NCBI RefSeq assembly: GCF_014197435.1
Contig: NZ_JACIFP010000001.1
Location: 806,001 to 870,000, forward strand
Source of the DNA: Gordonia humi
GTDB lineage: Bacteria > Actinomycetota > Actinomycetes > Mycobacteriales > Mycobacteriaceae
DNA: 64,000 bases
Direction: 5' to 3'
Below the pieces are notes generated by a model. That model saw only the letters and a program-made list of their open reading frames with translations. It made no database searches and was not told where the DNA came from. This document shows, one piece after another, positions 35,576-44,181 of the stretch (position 1 is its first letter; every line of letters begins with the position of its first letter). The translations under genes and the position numbers were made by a program.

Positions 35576-35577
35576 AG

Positions 35578-37332
35578 GTGTCAGTGACGCTTACTGAGGC
35601 AGCGGGCTGGAGGGTGTCTGTGGAGCCAGAAGAGTTGGCACGTGTCGTGGATCGTGTCCGTCGTGCCGGTACCGATCTCACTCGAGTCGAAGTGAAAGCG
35701 GGCGGTGGAGGCGTGGGGAAGGCGCTCTGGCCGACTCTGAGTGCGTTCAGCAATACCGCTAGGGGCGGAGTGGTGATCATCGGGCTCGACGAGAAGGAAG
35801 GCTTCGTGCCTGCCCGGAACTTCGATGCACAAGCATGCGTCGATCAGCTCGTCGAAATGGCGAGACCGCGGCACCCTGACGAGAAGCCGGGCCCACTGAC
35901 GCCGCGGCCGACGATGCTCATCGAACAGATGGAGGTGGACGGGGCGCCGGTCGTCGTCGCCGAAGTGATCGAACTCCCTGCCGCAGAGAAGCCGTGTTTC
36001 GTCACCTCCCAGGGCAAGGAGCGAGGTACGTACGTTCGGATAGGAGAGGGCGATCATCGGCTGGACACCTATGCGGTCTTCCAGCTCTCGACTCTCACCA
36101 CCCCGAGTACGGCTGACCGCGAGCCCGTAACGGGCAGCACTCCGCACGATTTGGATCCGGCACTCATCGAGCGCACGATCGTCCGGCTTCGTCGGAGCAG
36201 GCCGCGGGCACTGGCCGGGACGACATCCGATCTCGAGGTCTTGGCGAGGATCGGTGTCGTCGATCGGGATTCGGGTCTACCGACACTTGGCGGTCTGCTT
36301 GCGCTCGGGCGATATCCGCAGCAGTTCTTTCCCCAATTAATGATCAGTTTCGCGGTGTACCCCGGCGAGGACAAGTCTGCCGTCGTCGGAGACGAACGGA
36401 TGGCGGATAGGGCTGTTCTAGACGGCGCGATCCCAGACATGATCGACGACGCCGTTGCAGCAGTGCTCCGCAATCTGCGGGTTCGCAGGGTGGTCGTCGG
36501 CACCGGAGCGCGAGACATCCCGGAAATACCCGTCGGAGCGATCCGCGAAGCGATGACCAATGCTGTGACGCATCGCGACTACAGTGCCCTCGCACGAGGC
36601 GAACAAGTCCGTGTGGAGTTGTTTCCGGACCGACTCGAAGTGCACAGCCCCGGTGTGCTGTGGGGTGGTCGGGGCATCGACCAGATCTTCGACGGCGGAT
36701 CACGCTCGAGGAACGAGTCATTGGCGCGGCTGCTGACCGAGGTGCCGTTCGCCGATCGCGACGAGACGGTCGGCGAGAACGCCGGTTCGGGAATCCCGAG
36801 GATGCTCGGAGAGATGACCGGAAACGGATTGCCTGCGCCGAGGTTCGCGAGTCGACCGTCGTCGTTCGTCACAGTGTTGGATCGCTTCGGGTTGATGAAC
36901 CCGGAGACTCGTGACTGGCTCGAAGGCCTAGGGGGATCGCCGCGGTCGGACACGGAGGACATGGCTCTCGCCCTTCTCCATCATCTGGATTCCCTGACCG
37001 TCGACGAACTTCGTCGTCATCTGGCAGTCGACACGACGATTGCACAGCGGGCACTCGACAATCTCGTCGCCAGTGGCTTCATCGAGAGCGTCGGCGGGGT
37101 GTACCGATTGGCCGACATCGAATCGACTCCGGCCCTCTCGCCTGCACAGGCGAGCATCGTCGAAGCCCTCGACAGCGGTGACGTACTGACCGTCCGCGAG
37201 CTGTCCGAGCGACTCGGTGCGACGGTCAATGCACTGCGGCCGCTTCTTCGCGCGCTTGTGGCGTCCGGAACGATTCAAGCGACGGCGCCGCCTTCGAGTC
37301 GAAATCGCGCATACCGGATACCGCGGACTTGA
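35578..37332 (+). CDS. AlbA_2 (Schlafen-like) ATP-binding transcriptional regulator
   Basis: The 584-residue product has an N-terminal AlbA_2 domain (about 15-130; EVKAGGGGVGKALWPTLSAF, GGVVIIGLDEKEGF) and a GHKL-type ATPase-like domain around 320-430 (IREAMTNAVTHRDY, AGSGIPRMLGEM). Two winged-helix units follow at the C-terminus (SLTVDELRRHLAVDTTIAQ; LTVRELSERLGATVNALR). The start is uncertain: GTG 35578 or 35584 fits a near-leaderless transcript from the third operator copy, while GTG 35620 has GGAGG 6 nt upstream. GC is lower than in neighbours, hinting at acquisition. Such proteins control mobile or defence loci in some genomes; no target is visible here except itself. Confidence 0.82.
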   Translation: MSVTLTEAAGWRVSVEPEELARVVDRVRRAGTDLTRVEVKAGGGGVGKALWPTLSAFSNTARGGVVIIGLDEKEGFVPARNFDAQACVDQLVEMARPRHPDEKPGPLTPRPTMLIEQMEVDGAPVVVAEVIELPAAEKPCFVTSQGKERGTYVRIGEGDHRLDTYAVFQLSTLTTPSTADREPVTGSTPHDLDPALIERTIVRLRRSRPRALAGTTSDLEVLARIGVVDRDSGLPTLGGLLALGRYPQQFFPQLMISFAVYPGEDKSAVVGDERMADRAVLDGAIPDMIDDAVAAVLRNLRVRRVVVGTGARDIPEIPVGAIREAMTNAVTHRDYSALARGEQVRVELFPDRLEVHSPGVLWGGRGIDQIFDGGSRSRNESLARLLTEVPFADRDETVGENAGSGIPRMLGEMTGNGLPAPRFASRPSSFVTVLDRFGLMNPETRDWLEGLGGSPRSDTEDMALALLHHLDSLTVDELRRHLAVDTTIAQRALDNLVASGFIESVGGVYRLADIESTPALSPAQASIVEALDSGDVLTVRELSERLGATVNALRPLLRALVASGTIQATAPPSSRNRAYRIPRT

Positions 37333-37410
37333 CGCTTCTGACGGGGGGCACGCGCACGAGATGGCCTGTGGTCACTACTCGTACACATTCTTTGCGCACG
37401 AGGGGTGCCT

Positions 37411-37959
37411 TCACAGCAGCGCGGTGATCACGGACGTCAGTTCCTCCGGATTCGGCGTCGGCAGCCCGTCGTGACCGTGTATGTAACCGATGCCCGCGTA
37501 GACCAGCAGGCCGGCGATCAACCGTGCGCGTTCGTCGTCGACGTCGAGTTCGAGTAGCGCGGCGTAGACGGCCTTGAACACCTCGCTGTCGATCTGCCGG
37601 ACCGATTCGGCCATCCGCGGGTTGGTGCGAGCCCAGTCGCGGATCGCGCGCTCGACGGCCAGGTTGCGCGCGGTCATGAGCATCGCGGCGAGACTCACCA
37701 CCCGCTCCCGCGGCGGGAGAGCCGCGATCTCGTCGAGCTCGGTGAACTTCGCGTCGTGAGTCTGGCGCCAGCGGTCCGCCATCGACTCCCAGAGCGTCTC
37801 CAGATCATCGAAGTGCCAGTAGAAGCTGCCCTTGGTGACTCCCAGCCGTTCGCACAGACGGGAGATCTTGACCGCGCCGACGCCGTCCGCGGTCAACAGA
37901 TCGAGCGCGGCGTCGACCCAGTCGGTCGAGGACAGGCGGGCGCCGCGCGTCGAGGTCAT
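37411..37959 (-). CDS. TetR-family regulator next to mpaB-type gene
   Basis: The 182-residue product has an N-terminal HTH (about 10-55: TDWVDAALDLLTADGVGAVK, LGVTKGSFYWHFDDLETLW) and a helical ligand domain. It is divergent from the MpaB-family oxygenase with a 49-bp space filled by a dyad operator. Start ATG 37959 is preceded by TACGTT at the distance expected for leaderless mRNA; ATG 37977 is an alternative. It most likely represses both genes. Confidence 0.9.
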   Translation of the reverse strand: MTSTRGARLSSTDWVDAALDLLTADGVGAVKISRLCERLGVTKGSFYWHFDDLETLWESMADRWRQTHDAKFTELDEIAALPPRERVVSLAAMLMTARNLAVERAIRDWARTNPRMAESVRQIDSEVFKAVYAALLELDVDDERARLIAGLLVYAGIGYIHGHDGLPTPNPEELTSVITALL

Positions 37960-37979
37960 GAAGACAACGTACCGCATCC

Positions 37980-37998
37980 ATACCGTACCGTATGGTAT
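37980..37998. promoter_or_regulatory. TetR operator and overlapping divergent promoters
   Basis: ATACCGTACCGTATGGTAT contains outer ATACC/GGTAT and inner TACCGTA repeats. TATTGT (37996-38001) ends 7 nt before the GTG at 38009, so the operator overlaps the rightward promoter. Confidence 0.6.
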
Positions 37999-38008
37999 TG
38001 TCGCCGAC

Positions 38009-39271
38009 GTGACGACCGAACCAGGTTCTGCGACTCGCCCGACGCCGACGGCCTTCCCGTACCGAGAGACGATGCGCCGCCCGTCCGTACGTCGCGCGCG
38101 ACGCGTGGTCAAGCGCCTGACCGGCACGGACCTGTTCCCGACCGACGAACAGATCGAGGCCTTCTGCGGGGACATGTACGCCTCCGATCCGGTCGCCGAA
38201 CGGTTCGTCGACGAGGTGTTCCACGGCGCCGTCGGGCCGGAGGCGGGTCGCGCCATGCTGAAGCAGGCGCTCGACCACGGCCTGGCGAGTGTCGACGAAC
38301 CGCCGGAGGCGATGGCCGCGCTGTTCCGCGAGTTCGAGGACGTGCCCGACTGGGTCGACCCCGTGCTCGTCGAGGCGGGTGCGCAGGTGTGGCGGCGGTG
38401 GGGGACGTTCCTGTTCAGCGTCGCGGGCGGTGAGACGCTGGAGATGTACACCGAGGCCGCGGTCGCGACACCCCTGTCACTGGCAGGCGGTTACGCGGGA
38501 GACAACGCGCTGCGGCGCTTCCTGGAGACCGCGAAGTTCTGGATCGACGTCTCGCAGCCGGGCGCACTGCTGACCCCGGGCAGTCAGGGGCGCACCACGG
38601 CGATGATGGTCCGCGTGATGCACGTGTCGGTGCGGCGGGGCGTCGCCCGGCACCCCGAATGGGACGAGAGTCGGTGGGGCCATCCGATCAGCCAGGCCTA
38701 CCAACTGTTGACGCTGGCCGGCGGCAGCGTGGTGCCGGCGTTGGCGCTGTGGGGTGTGGGGGTGCAGACCACTCGCCGAGAGATCAACGCGCTCATCCAC
38801 TTTCAACGCTATATGGGCTATCTCCTCGGTATCCGGAACACGTGGTACCCGGAGACGATCGCCGACACGCTGCGACTGCTCGCGTTGGTCACGTTCTCGC
38901 GCAGCCACGATGCCGGGAGGCACGGCGCCGAACTCATCGAGTCGTTTCCGCGCGCGTTCGTGTCGCGTGAGGGTCATACCGGACCACAACGGGTGCGCGA
39001 ACACTACAACGGGACAATCTACGCCGCGTACTCACGGATGTTCATGATCCCCACGACGTACGCGCGGTACGACATGCCGACCGCGTGGCCCGGGTTGGCC
39101 TGGATCCTGCTGCGGTACCCCGTCGTCTTCGCGATCGAGAGCCTTCGGCGCATCCCCGCCGTCGGTCGCGTCCACGAGCGGTGGATGACGGCGCATCGGG
39201 AGAACTGGTACTGGGCGCAGATGGCCGGGCGCGAGGCGGAGTTCGACGCATCGGGTGCGCTGCGTCGCTGA
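38009..39271 (+). CDS. MpaB/latex-clearing-protein-like oxygenase (DUF2236)
   Basis: The 420-residue protein is of the ER-bound oxygenase MpaB/MpaB'/rubber oxygenase family, usually haem b dependent. His205 in VRVMHVSVRR is at the likely proximal haem position, and Arg170 with Thr174/Lys176 (RRFLETAKFW) resembles the distal motif of Lcp. GVGVQTTRREINALIHFQRYMGYLLGI is the conserved core. No Tat or Sec signal is present (start VTTEPGSATRPT), so it is not a secreted rubber oxygenase. Substrate unknown. It is controlled by the divergent TetR. Confidence 0.85.
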   Translation: MTTEPGSATRPTPTAFPYRETMRRPSVRRARRVVKRLTGTDLFPTDEQIEAFCGDMYASDPVAERFVDEVFHGAVGPEAGRAMLKQALDHGLASVDEPPEAMAALFREFEDVPDWVDPVLVEAGAQVWRRWGTFLFSVAGGETLEMYTEAAVATPLSLAGGYAGDNALRRFLETAKFWIDVSQPGALLTPGSQGRTTAMMVRVMHVSVRRGVARHPEWDESRWGHPISQAYQLLTLAGGSVVPALALWGVGVQTTRREINALIHFQRYMGYLLGIRNTWYPETIADTLRLLALVTFSRSHDAGRHGAELIESFPRAFVSREGHTGPQRVREHYNGTIYAAYSRMFMIPTTYARYDMPTAWPGLAWILLRYPVVFAIESLRRIPAVGRVHERWMTAHRENWYWAQMAGREAEFDASGALRR

Positions 39272-39379
39272 CGTGTGTCCGATGCGCTGAGAGTGACTCA
39301 TGCGACATGTCGGATGTTCGGATGAGTCGTCGCCGGGGACGATGCGGTCGCGGCAGGGTCTCAACCTGCTGTGGAGTGA

Positions 39380-39414
39380 TTCCTCGGCGTGACGCAACGC
39401 AACACGCCGAGGAA
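39380..39414 (+). terminator. hairpin terminator after MpaB-type gene
   Basis: Perfect 12-bp arms TTCCTCGGCGTG (39380-39391) and CACGCCGAGGAA (39403-39414) close an 11-nt loop, 108 nt past the stop. The region 39272-39379 before it shows nothing recognisable. Confidence 0.65.
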
Positions 39415-39427
39415 GGCGAAAGTGGCG

Positions 39428-39493
39428 TCTGGGGAATTGTGAAATAACCCTTCACCTGCGAAGACGGGAGTCCTTCTCGGAGAATTCCCCAGA
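39428..39493 (+). ncRNA. putative three-way-junction RNA or DNA cruciform element
   Basis: P1 pairs TCTGGGGAATT (39428-39438) with AATTCCCCAGA (39483-39493), 11 bp perfect. P2 is GTGAA/TTCAC (39439-39443, 39451-39455) with a 7-nt loop. P3 runs 39456-39482, with CT/AG at its base, an internal loop, GAAGAC (39460-39465), a GGGA loop, and GTC-TTC with one bulged C. No junction base is unpaired. It lies after a terminator and before the DnaA boxes of dnaB. I recognise no known family; it may be a non-coding RNA, a leader or a DNA structure. Confidence 0.45.
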
Positions 39494-39654
39494 GTCTCCA
39501 CAGGGGAGTGCACATGCGCTCCAGAGATTTCTGTCGTTGTCCACAGCTCATCAACAGTGTTATCCACAGCGCGCATTTGGCTGTTCGGACGCATGGCCCT
39601 AACCTCTGGGAAGGTTTCAGTTCGCTCGCGCGTAGCTGAATACGATGTGGACAG
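39494..39654. promoter_or_regulatory. DnaA-box cluster and promoter region of dnaB
   Basis: Perfect boxes TTGTCCACA (39537-39545) and TTATCCACA (39560-39568) lie in the same orientation, 23 bp apart. An inverted 8/9 match TGTGGACAG (39646-39654) and a weak 7/9 match GTCTCCACA (39494-39502) flank them. TACGAT (39641-39646) is a possible -10 for dnaB. DnaA could regulate dnaB here. Confidence 0.6.
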
Positions 39655-39697
39655 CGGTCTGACGGCCGGCGGCAATGAGCGCACGGGGGAGATGCGG

Positions 39698-41911
39698 GTG
39701 ACGGCACCGGAGGATCAGGGTTCCGAGCCGGAAGAGCGGACTGCTCCACCGCGAGAGGACTACGGTCGTCAGCCCCCGCAGGACCTGCAAGCCGAACAGT
39801 CCGTGCTGGGCGGCATGCTGCTGTCGAAGGACGCCGTCGCCGACGTCCTCGAACGCATTCGCCCCGGCGACTTCTACAAGCCCGCGCACCAGGCCGTCTA
39901 CGACGCGATCCTGGAGCTCTACGGACGTGGTGAGCCCGCCGACGCCGTCACCGTCGCCGCCGAACTCGAACGTCGCGGTGACCTCCGCAAGGTCGGTGGC
40001 GCGCCGTACATCCACACGCTGATCTCGACGGTGCCGACAGCGGCCAACGCCGGATACTACGCGGAGATCGTCGGTGAGAAGGCGATCCTGCGTCGTCTTG
40101 TGGAGGCGGGCACCCGCATAGTCCAGTACGGCTACGCGGGCGACGGCGGTCAAGACGTCGCCGAGGTGGTCGACCGCGCGCAGGCCGAGGTGTACGAGGT
40201 CACCGAGCGGCGGACGGCCGAAGACTATGTGGTCCTGGAAGAACTGCTGCAGCCCACACTCGACGAGCTCGACTCGATCGCCTCGCGCGGCGGCCTGTCG
40301 CTCGGCGTGCCGACGGGATTCGCCGACTTCGACAAGCTGACGAACGGCCTGCATCCGGGGCAGATGATCATCGTCGCCGCGCGTCCCGGTATGGGTAAGG
40401 CGCTCGCGCTCGACACGCCGCTGCCGACACCCGACGGCTGGACCACGATGGGCAAGGTCGCCGTGGGCGATCGCCTGTTCGGCCCGGACGGTCGTCCGAC
40501 GAAGGTCGTCGCCGCGACCGAGGTGATGACTCAGCGTCCGTGCTTCGAGATCGAGTTCGACGACGGAAGCGCGCTCGTCGCCGATCAACGACACCAGTGG
40601 GTGGCCGAGATCGATGGTCGCCGGACGGTCGTGACCACCGACGAACTGCAGCTCTACGCCGGACGCGCGACAGTCGAGAACGCCGAGCCGCTGCGGTTGG
40701 CGCACCGTCCGTTCGCGTACGGCCCGTACACGGTGGGCGCCCTCGCCGGGATGGCGTACGACGATCCGGAGATCGCGCTGCGGATCGAGGCCGAGGGGCC
40801 CGTCGATGTGATGACGTTGATGGCCGACCTCGGCGGTCGGATCCCGCGCGAGTACCTACGCGGATCGATCGGTCAGCGTCGTGCGTTACTGGCGGGGATC
40901 CTCGACTCGCGTGCGCGGGTCGACGACGACGGCTGGATCACCGTGCCCGCCGCGACGAACCACATGTCGGGGATCGTCGGCGATCTCGCCGCGGGTCTCG
41001 GCTACACCTTCCGTCGCGCCAGCAGCGGCTGGATCCGCCTCGCGGCGTCCGATGACGTGTTCACCGTCCACGACAAGATGCAGCGGCACAAGGAGTTGCG
41101 GACGCAGGTGCGGTCGCGGCTGGTGGTGTCGGTGCGATCGGTGGCGAGCGTGCCGGTGCGCTGCGTCCAGGTCGACGGTCCCGATCACCTGTACCTGGCG
41201 GGCGAGGCGATGGTGCCGACCCACAATTCGACACTGGCGATGGACTGGCTGCGGTCGGCATCGATCCACAACGGCCTGACCTCGGTCATGTTCTCGCTGG
41301 AGATGAGCAAGACCGAGATCGTCATGCGGCTGCTCTCGGCGGAGGCGCGTGTGAAGCTCGGCGACATGCGGTCGGGCAACATGTCCGACGACGACTGGAG
41401 CCGCCTGGCTCGTCGCATGGGCGAGATCACCGAGGCGCCGCTGTTCATCGACGACTCGCCGAACCTGACGATGATGGAGATCCGCGCCAAGGCGCGGCGC
41501 CTGAAGCAGCGTCACGACCTGCGCCTGGTGGTCATCGACTACATGCAGCTGATGACCTCGGGTAAGAAGGTCGAATCGCGTCAGCAGGAGGTCTCGGAGT
41601 TCTCCCGATCGATCAAGCTGCTGGCCAAGGAACTCGAGGTCCCCGTCGTCGCGATCAGTCAGCTGAACCGTGGTCCCGAGCAGCGAACGGACAAGCGTCC
41701 ACAGGTGTCTGACCTGCGTGAATCGGGGTCTTTGGAGCAGGATGCGGATATGGTCATCCTGCTGCACCGTCCCGACGCGGTGGAGCGCGACGACCCGCGC
41801 GCAGGTGAGGCCGACATCATCGTCGGCAAGCACCGTAACGGTCCGACGGCGACGATCACCGTCGCGCACCAGTTGCATCTCTCGAAGTTCGTGGACATGG
41901 CGCGGGGCTGA
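39698..41911 (+). CDS. dnaB: replicative DNA helicase DnaB interrupted by an intein
   Basis: This hexameric 5'-3' helicase of the replication fork is 737 codons, of which 276 are an intein. The N-terminal primase-interaction domain (PQDLQAEQSVLGGMLLSKDA) is followed by the RecA-like domain. The Walker A motif ARPGMGK is split from STLAMDW by the intein. Downstream LRLVVIDYMQLM (Walker B) and AISQLNRGPEQRTDKRP are intact. GTG 39698 is chosen because GGGGGAG lies 6 nt upstream; ATG 39692 is too close to it. Splicing is essential for function, since the insert sits in the ATP-binding loop. AGCGGA/TCCGCT (41915-41920, 41933-41938) may be a weak terminator. Confidence 0.95.
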   Translation: MTAPEDQGSEPEERTAPPREDYGRQPPQDLQAEQSVLGGMLLSKDAVADVLERIRPGDFYKPAHQAVYDAILELYGRGEPADAVTVAAELERRGDLRKVGGAPYIHTLISTVPTAANAGYYAEIVGEKAILRRLVEAGTRIVQYGYAGDGGQDVAEVVDRAQAEVYEVTERRTAEDYVVLEELLQPTLDELDSIASRGGLSLGVPTGFADFDKLTNGLHPGQMIIVAARPGMGKALALDTPLPTPDGWTTMGKVAVGDRLFGPDGRPTKVVAATEVMTQRPCFEIEFDDGSALVADQRHQWVAEIDGRRTVVTTDELQLYAGRATVENAEPLRLAHRPFAYGPYTVGALAGMAYDDPEIALRIEAEGPVDVMTLMADLGGRIPREYLRGSIGQRRALLAGILDSRARVDDDGWITVPAATNHMSGIVGDLAAGLGYTFRRASSGWIRLAASDDVFTVHDKMQRHKELRTQVRSRLVVSVRSVASVPVRCVQVDGPDHLYLAGEAMVPTHNSTLAMDWLRSASIHNGLTSVMFSLEMSKTEIVMRLLSAEARVKLGDMRSGNMSDDDWSRLARRMGEITEAPLFIDDSPNLTMMEIRAKARRLKQRHDLRLVVIDYMQLMTSGKKVESRQQEVSEFSRSIKLLAKELEVPVVAISQLNRGPEQRTDKRPQVSDLRESGSLEQDADMVILLHRPDAVERDDPRAGEADIIVGKHRNGPTATITVAHQLHLSKFVDMARG
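40400..41227 (+). other. DnaB intein, class 3 features, degenerate endonuclease
   Basis: The 276-residue intein starts with Ala (ALALDTPLPTPDGW), not Cys/Ser/Thr, and ends THN before extein Ser. Trp67 (RHQW), Cys255 (VRCVQVDG) and Thr274 (VPTHN) match the W-C-T set that defines class 3 inteins, where the block F Cys is the first nucleophile. LAGLIDADG-like blocks remain (VGALAGMAYDD, LLAGILDSRARV). In the second, the acidic residue at position 8 is Arg, so homing activity is probably lost. Confidence 0.88.
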
Positions 41912-41968
41912 GGGAGCGGAGCCGTTGTAGGTTCCGCTGAGGTTTGTCAGTTTCCGGGTTGGCTGTCA

Positions 41969-42637
41969 GTGGATTTGGCAGTAAACGGGGTGTTTCGGGG
42001 CCAGTTCTTTGAAGCGGTGTCCCTTGAGGTGGGCGCCGACGTCGTCGACCGTGTGGATTGCGAGGGCGCGGCAAATCTCGACATCGTCGTGCATTTGGCG
42101 AATGGTCGCACCATCGGCATTGAAGCCAAGGTGAATCACCAGCTCGCTGAGGAGCAGTTTGAGAAGGAACTGGAAGCGGTGGACGAGCTCGTCTTGCTTG
42201 TTCTCCACGAGAGCGTTGCGGAGCGTTTTGCGAGCAGAGTGTGTGTGGTGACCTGGGAATGGTTGCTGTACTGCTTCACGCGATTCGCGTCTGCGTTTGG
42301 AGGACGTTCTGGCCCTGCCGGCGCAGAAGGTGGCTGTCGAGCGTGCGTTACGGCCGATCAAGAACTCGCTCGCCGAGCGTTTCGGTGCCGGTTGGACCTG
42401 CGAGGTCAATCGCGACCGCTACCGGTTGCGTGCCGGTCGTACACGGAATGGTCTCAGCGGTGTCGGAAAGAACAAGTCGGGGCTGGTGAAGAAGTTCCTG
42501 CCCGGTGACGAATGGTTGGCGCAGGGCTACTACGACTGGGCTCTCGGCCCGAAGTCGAAGCGGGTGAGCTGGAAGCGCTCGCGGACGCGGCACAGGCGTT
42601 GTTCACGGCGTGGTACGACGCCGGCTCGGTCGGGTGA
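41969..42637 (+). pseudogene. frameshifted PD-(D/E)XK nuclease-like gene
   Basis: Homologous-looking coding runs through three segments. 41969 to about 42300 (frame of GTG 41969) contains NLDIVVHLANGRTIGIEAKV, the D...E-x-K core of restriction-like nucleases. About 42297-42550 in another frame reads EDVLALPAQKVAVERALRPI to QGYYDWALG. From 42551 the first frame resumes (EVEAGELEALADAAQALFTA) to a TGA at 42635-42637. Two compensating indels are needed, so the gene is broken or has two sequencing errors. It follows dnaB and lies 93 bp before the insertion sequence. Partner genes of a restriction or defence system are not seen. Confidence 0.65.
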
Positions 42638-42730
42638 CTGGCCGAGCCGGCGCGTCGGGCTACAGACTGTCCACGATTTTGACCGTTTCGACGGCGACGG
42701 TGGCATGACACCCCACCTGTCACCTATCCG

Positions 42731-42753
42731 GGCTCTTCGCAGTTAACCGGGCA
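42731..42753 (+). repeat. left terminal inverted repeat of ISL3 element
   Basis: These 23 bp are the exact complement of 44182-44204, at the transposase 3' end side. Confidence 0.93.
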
Positions 42754-42759
42754 GTTCCT

Positions 42760-44079
42760 TTAGCAGTGGAACTGGATGCGCGCCCGCCGTTGTTTGCGGG
42801 TGCAGTGGAATCGTATCCTGCGGCGTGAGTTCTCGATGTTGCGGAATCCGCAGGCCGATCGTTTCACCTGCTTGACCAGCCGGTTGGTGCCTTCGGTGGC
42901 GGCGTTGGTGACCTGGGTGCGGATGAACGCGCAGATCCCGGGCCACCATGTTTCGATGGTACGGGCCAGTGTGTTGGCTTCGGGAACGTTGACCTGCGCA
43001 CACAGGTCCAGGAACCGGTAGAGGCGTTCGCGGATCTGGCTATCGTCGACGCGCGGCCGACTCCGCGCCATCGCCAACAAGGCCCGGAGTTCCTCTTTGA
43101 CGATGTACGCGGCGAAGATCTCGTTGCCCGGATCGTGCGCTCGCAGATCGGCGATCATCTTCTGATACTTGTTGTCCGACAACCGTTCTCGACCCATCAA
43201 CAGTCTGCGGCGGTTGGCCCATTCCGGGTCCGTCGACCGGCCACGACGACCACGTCGGTCCCACGTGACCCGCCGACGGACCTTCGTGACCATCGCGTTG
43301 GCCAACTGCACGAGGTGGAAGTGATCGACGACCAGTTGCGCGTTCGGTAACGCGACCGCGACGGCCGCGGCATACGACGCGGCCGGATCGATCGCCACGT
43401 ACTCGATCGCATCCCGAAACGGGGCCGGCTGCGCGGCCAGCCAGTCGATCACCACCGCACTGGTACGGCCGGTGACCTGCCCCAACAGTCCCTGATCGCC
43501 CGCCAGATCGACGAACCCGGTATCCCACGGATCGATCCGCACCCACCGACCATCACCGCCGCGGACCCACCTCGGTTTCCCACGGCGAGTCTCGTCGATC
43601 CCCAGCACCGACGTCGGGGCCGGATCGGTCAACGCCGTGGCGGCGATGTCGACGAACGCGCCGTGCGCGGTATGCCACGACACGCCGTGCCCGGCAGCGA
43701 CCTCGGCGACCGACCGAGCGGCATCGCCGATCGCCCGCCCGATCGTCTCCCGCAACCGGGTCGTGGTCCGCCGACGACGCGGGACCTGCCCGATCGCTTC
43801 GGTGAACGACCCACGCGCGCACTCTGAGTTCACGCACCGCCACCGAATCTTGTTCCACCGCACCATGATCGGAGCATCCCCGTAGCCGATGTCGCGGGGC
43901 GTGCAGACGACCCGCTCCTTCACCGACGTCGACCGGACACCGCACCCCGGGCAGCACGAGGCCGCCGGATCACTGGTACCGACATCGACGATCCGCGTTC
44001 GCCCGTCCGGCCCGCCGACACTGACCCCGACGACCTCGACGCCTTCCAACCCCAACAACAACGACATACCATGATCCAC
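42760..44079 (-). CDS. ISL3-family transposase
   Basis: The 439-residue transposase has an N-terminal zinc-finger-like region (CCPGCGVRSTSV, RWRCVNSECARGSF), then HTH, then the DDE domain: VLGIDETRRGKPRW (first Asp), EYVAIDPAASYAAAV and VVDHFHLVQLANAM (second Asp region), and NAATEGTNRLVKQVKR (Glu). TEGTN is characteristic of the ISL3 family. The start is GTG 44079 (GGAGG and AGGGG lie upstream); ATG 44067 is an alternative. The frame is uninterrupted, so the enzyme is probably active. Confidence 0.95.
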   Translation of the reverse strand: MDHGMSLLLGLEGVEVVGVSVGGPDGRTRIVDVGTSDPAASCCPGCGVRSTSVKERVVCTPRDIGYGDAPIMVRWNKIRWRCVNSECARGSFTEAIGQVPRRRRTTTRLRETIGRAIGDAARSVAEVAAGHGVSWHTAHGAFVDIAATALTDPAPTSVLGIDETRRGKPRWVRGGDGRWVRIDPWDTGFVDLAGDQGLLGQVTGRTSAVVIDWLAAQPAPFRDAIEYVAIDPAASYAAAVAVALPNAQLVVDHFHLVQLANAMVTKVRRRVTWDRRGRRGRSTDPEWANRRRLLMGRERLSDNKYQKMIADLRAHDPGNEIFAAYIVKEELRALLAMARSRPRVDDSQIRERLYRFLDLCAQVNVPEANTLARTIETWWPGICAFIRTQVTNAATEGTNRLVKQVKRSACGFRNIENSRRRIRFHCTRKQRRARIQFHC

Positions 44080-44181
44080 GGCCCCTGTTCCTCCGGTGCT
44101 CTGACTGTCTTGACAACATCCAGAATCACCGAGGCCAGGGGCCGCTCACGTCAACGACACGCCAAGCGCCTGACCAGGCAT

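Noticed and set aside
38009..39271. Latex clearing protein (lcp) itself
   Set aside because: No Tat/Sec signal and only partial motif likeness; the wider MpaB/DUF2236 family name is safer.
39266..39447. Coding frames in the dnaB upstream region
   Set aside because: Short, Arg/Cys-rich translations crossing a clear terminator; non-coding structure fits better.
42704..42730. A small gene interrupted by the insertion sequence (ATG 42704 joining sequence after 44205)
   Set aside because: The joined frame is only about 55 codons of unremarkable Ser/Thr-rich sequence with no ribosome site or homology I recognise.
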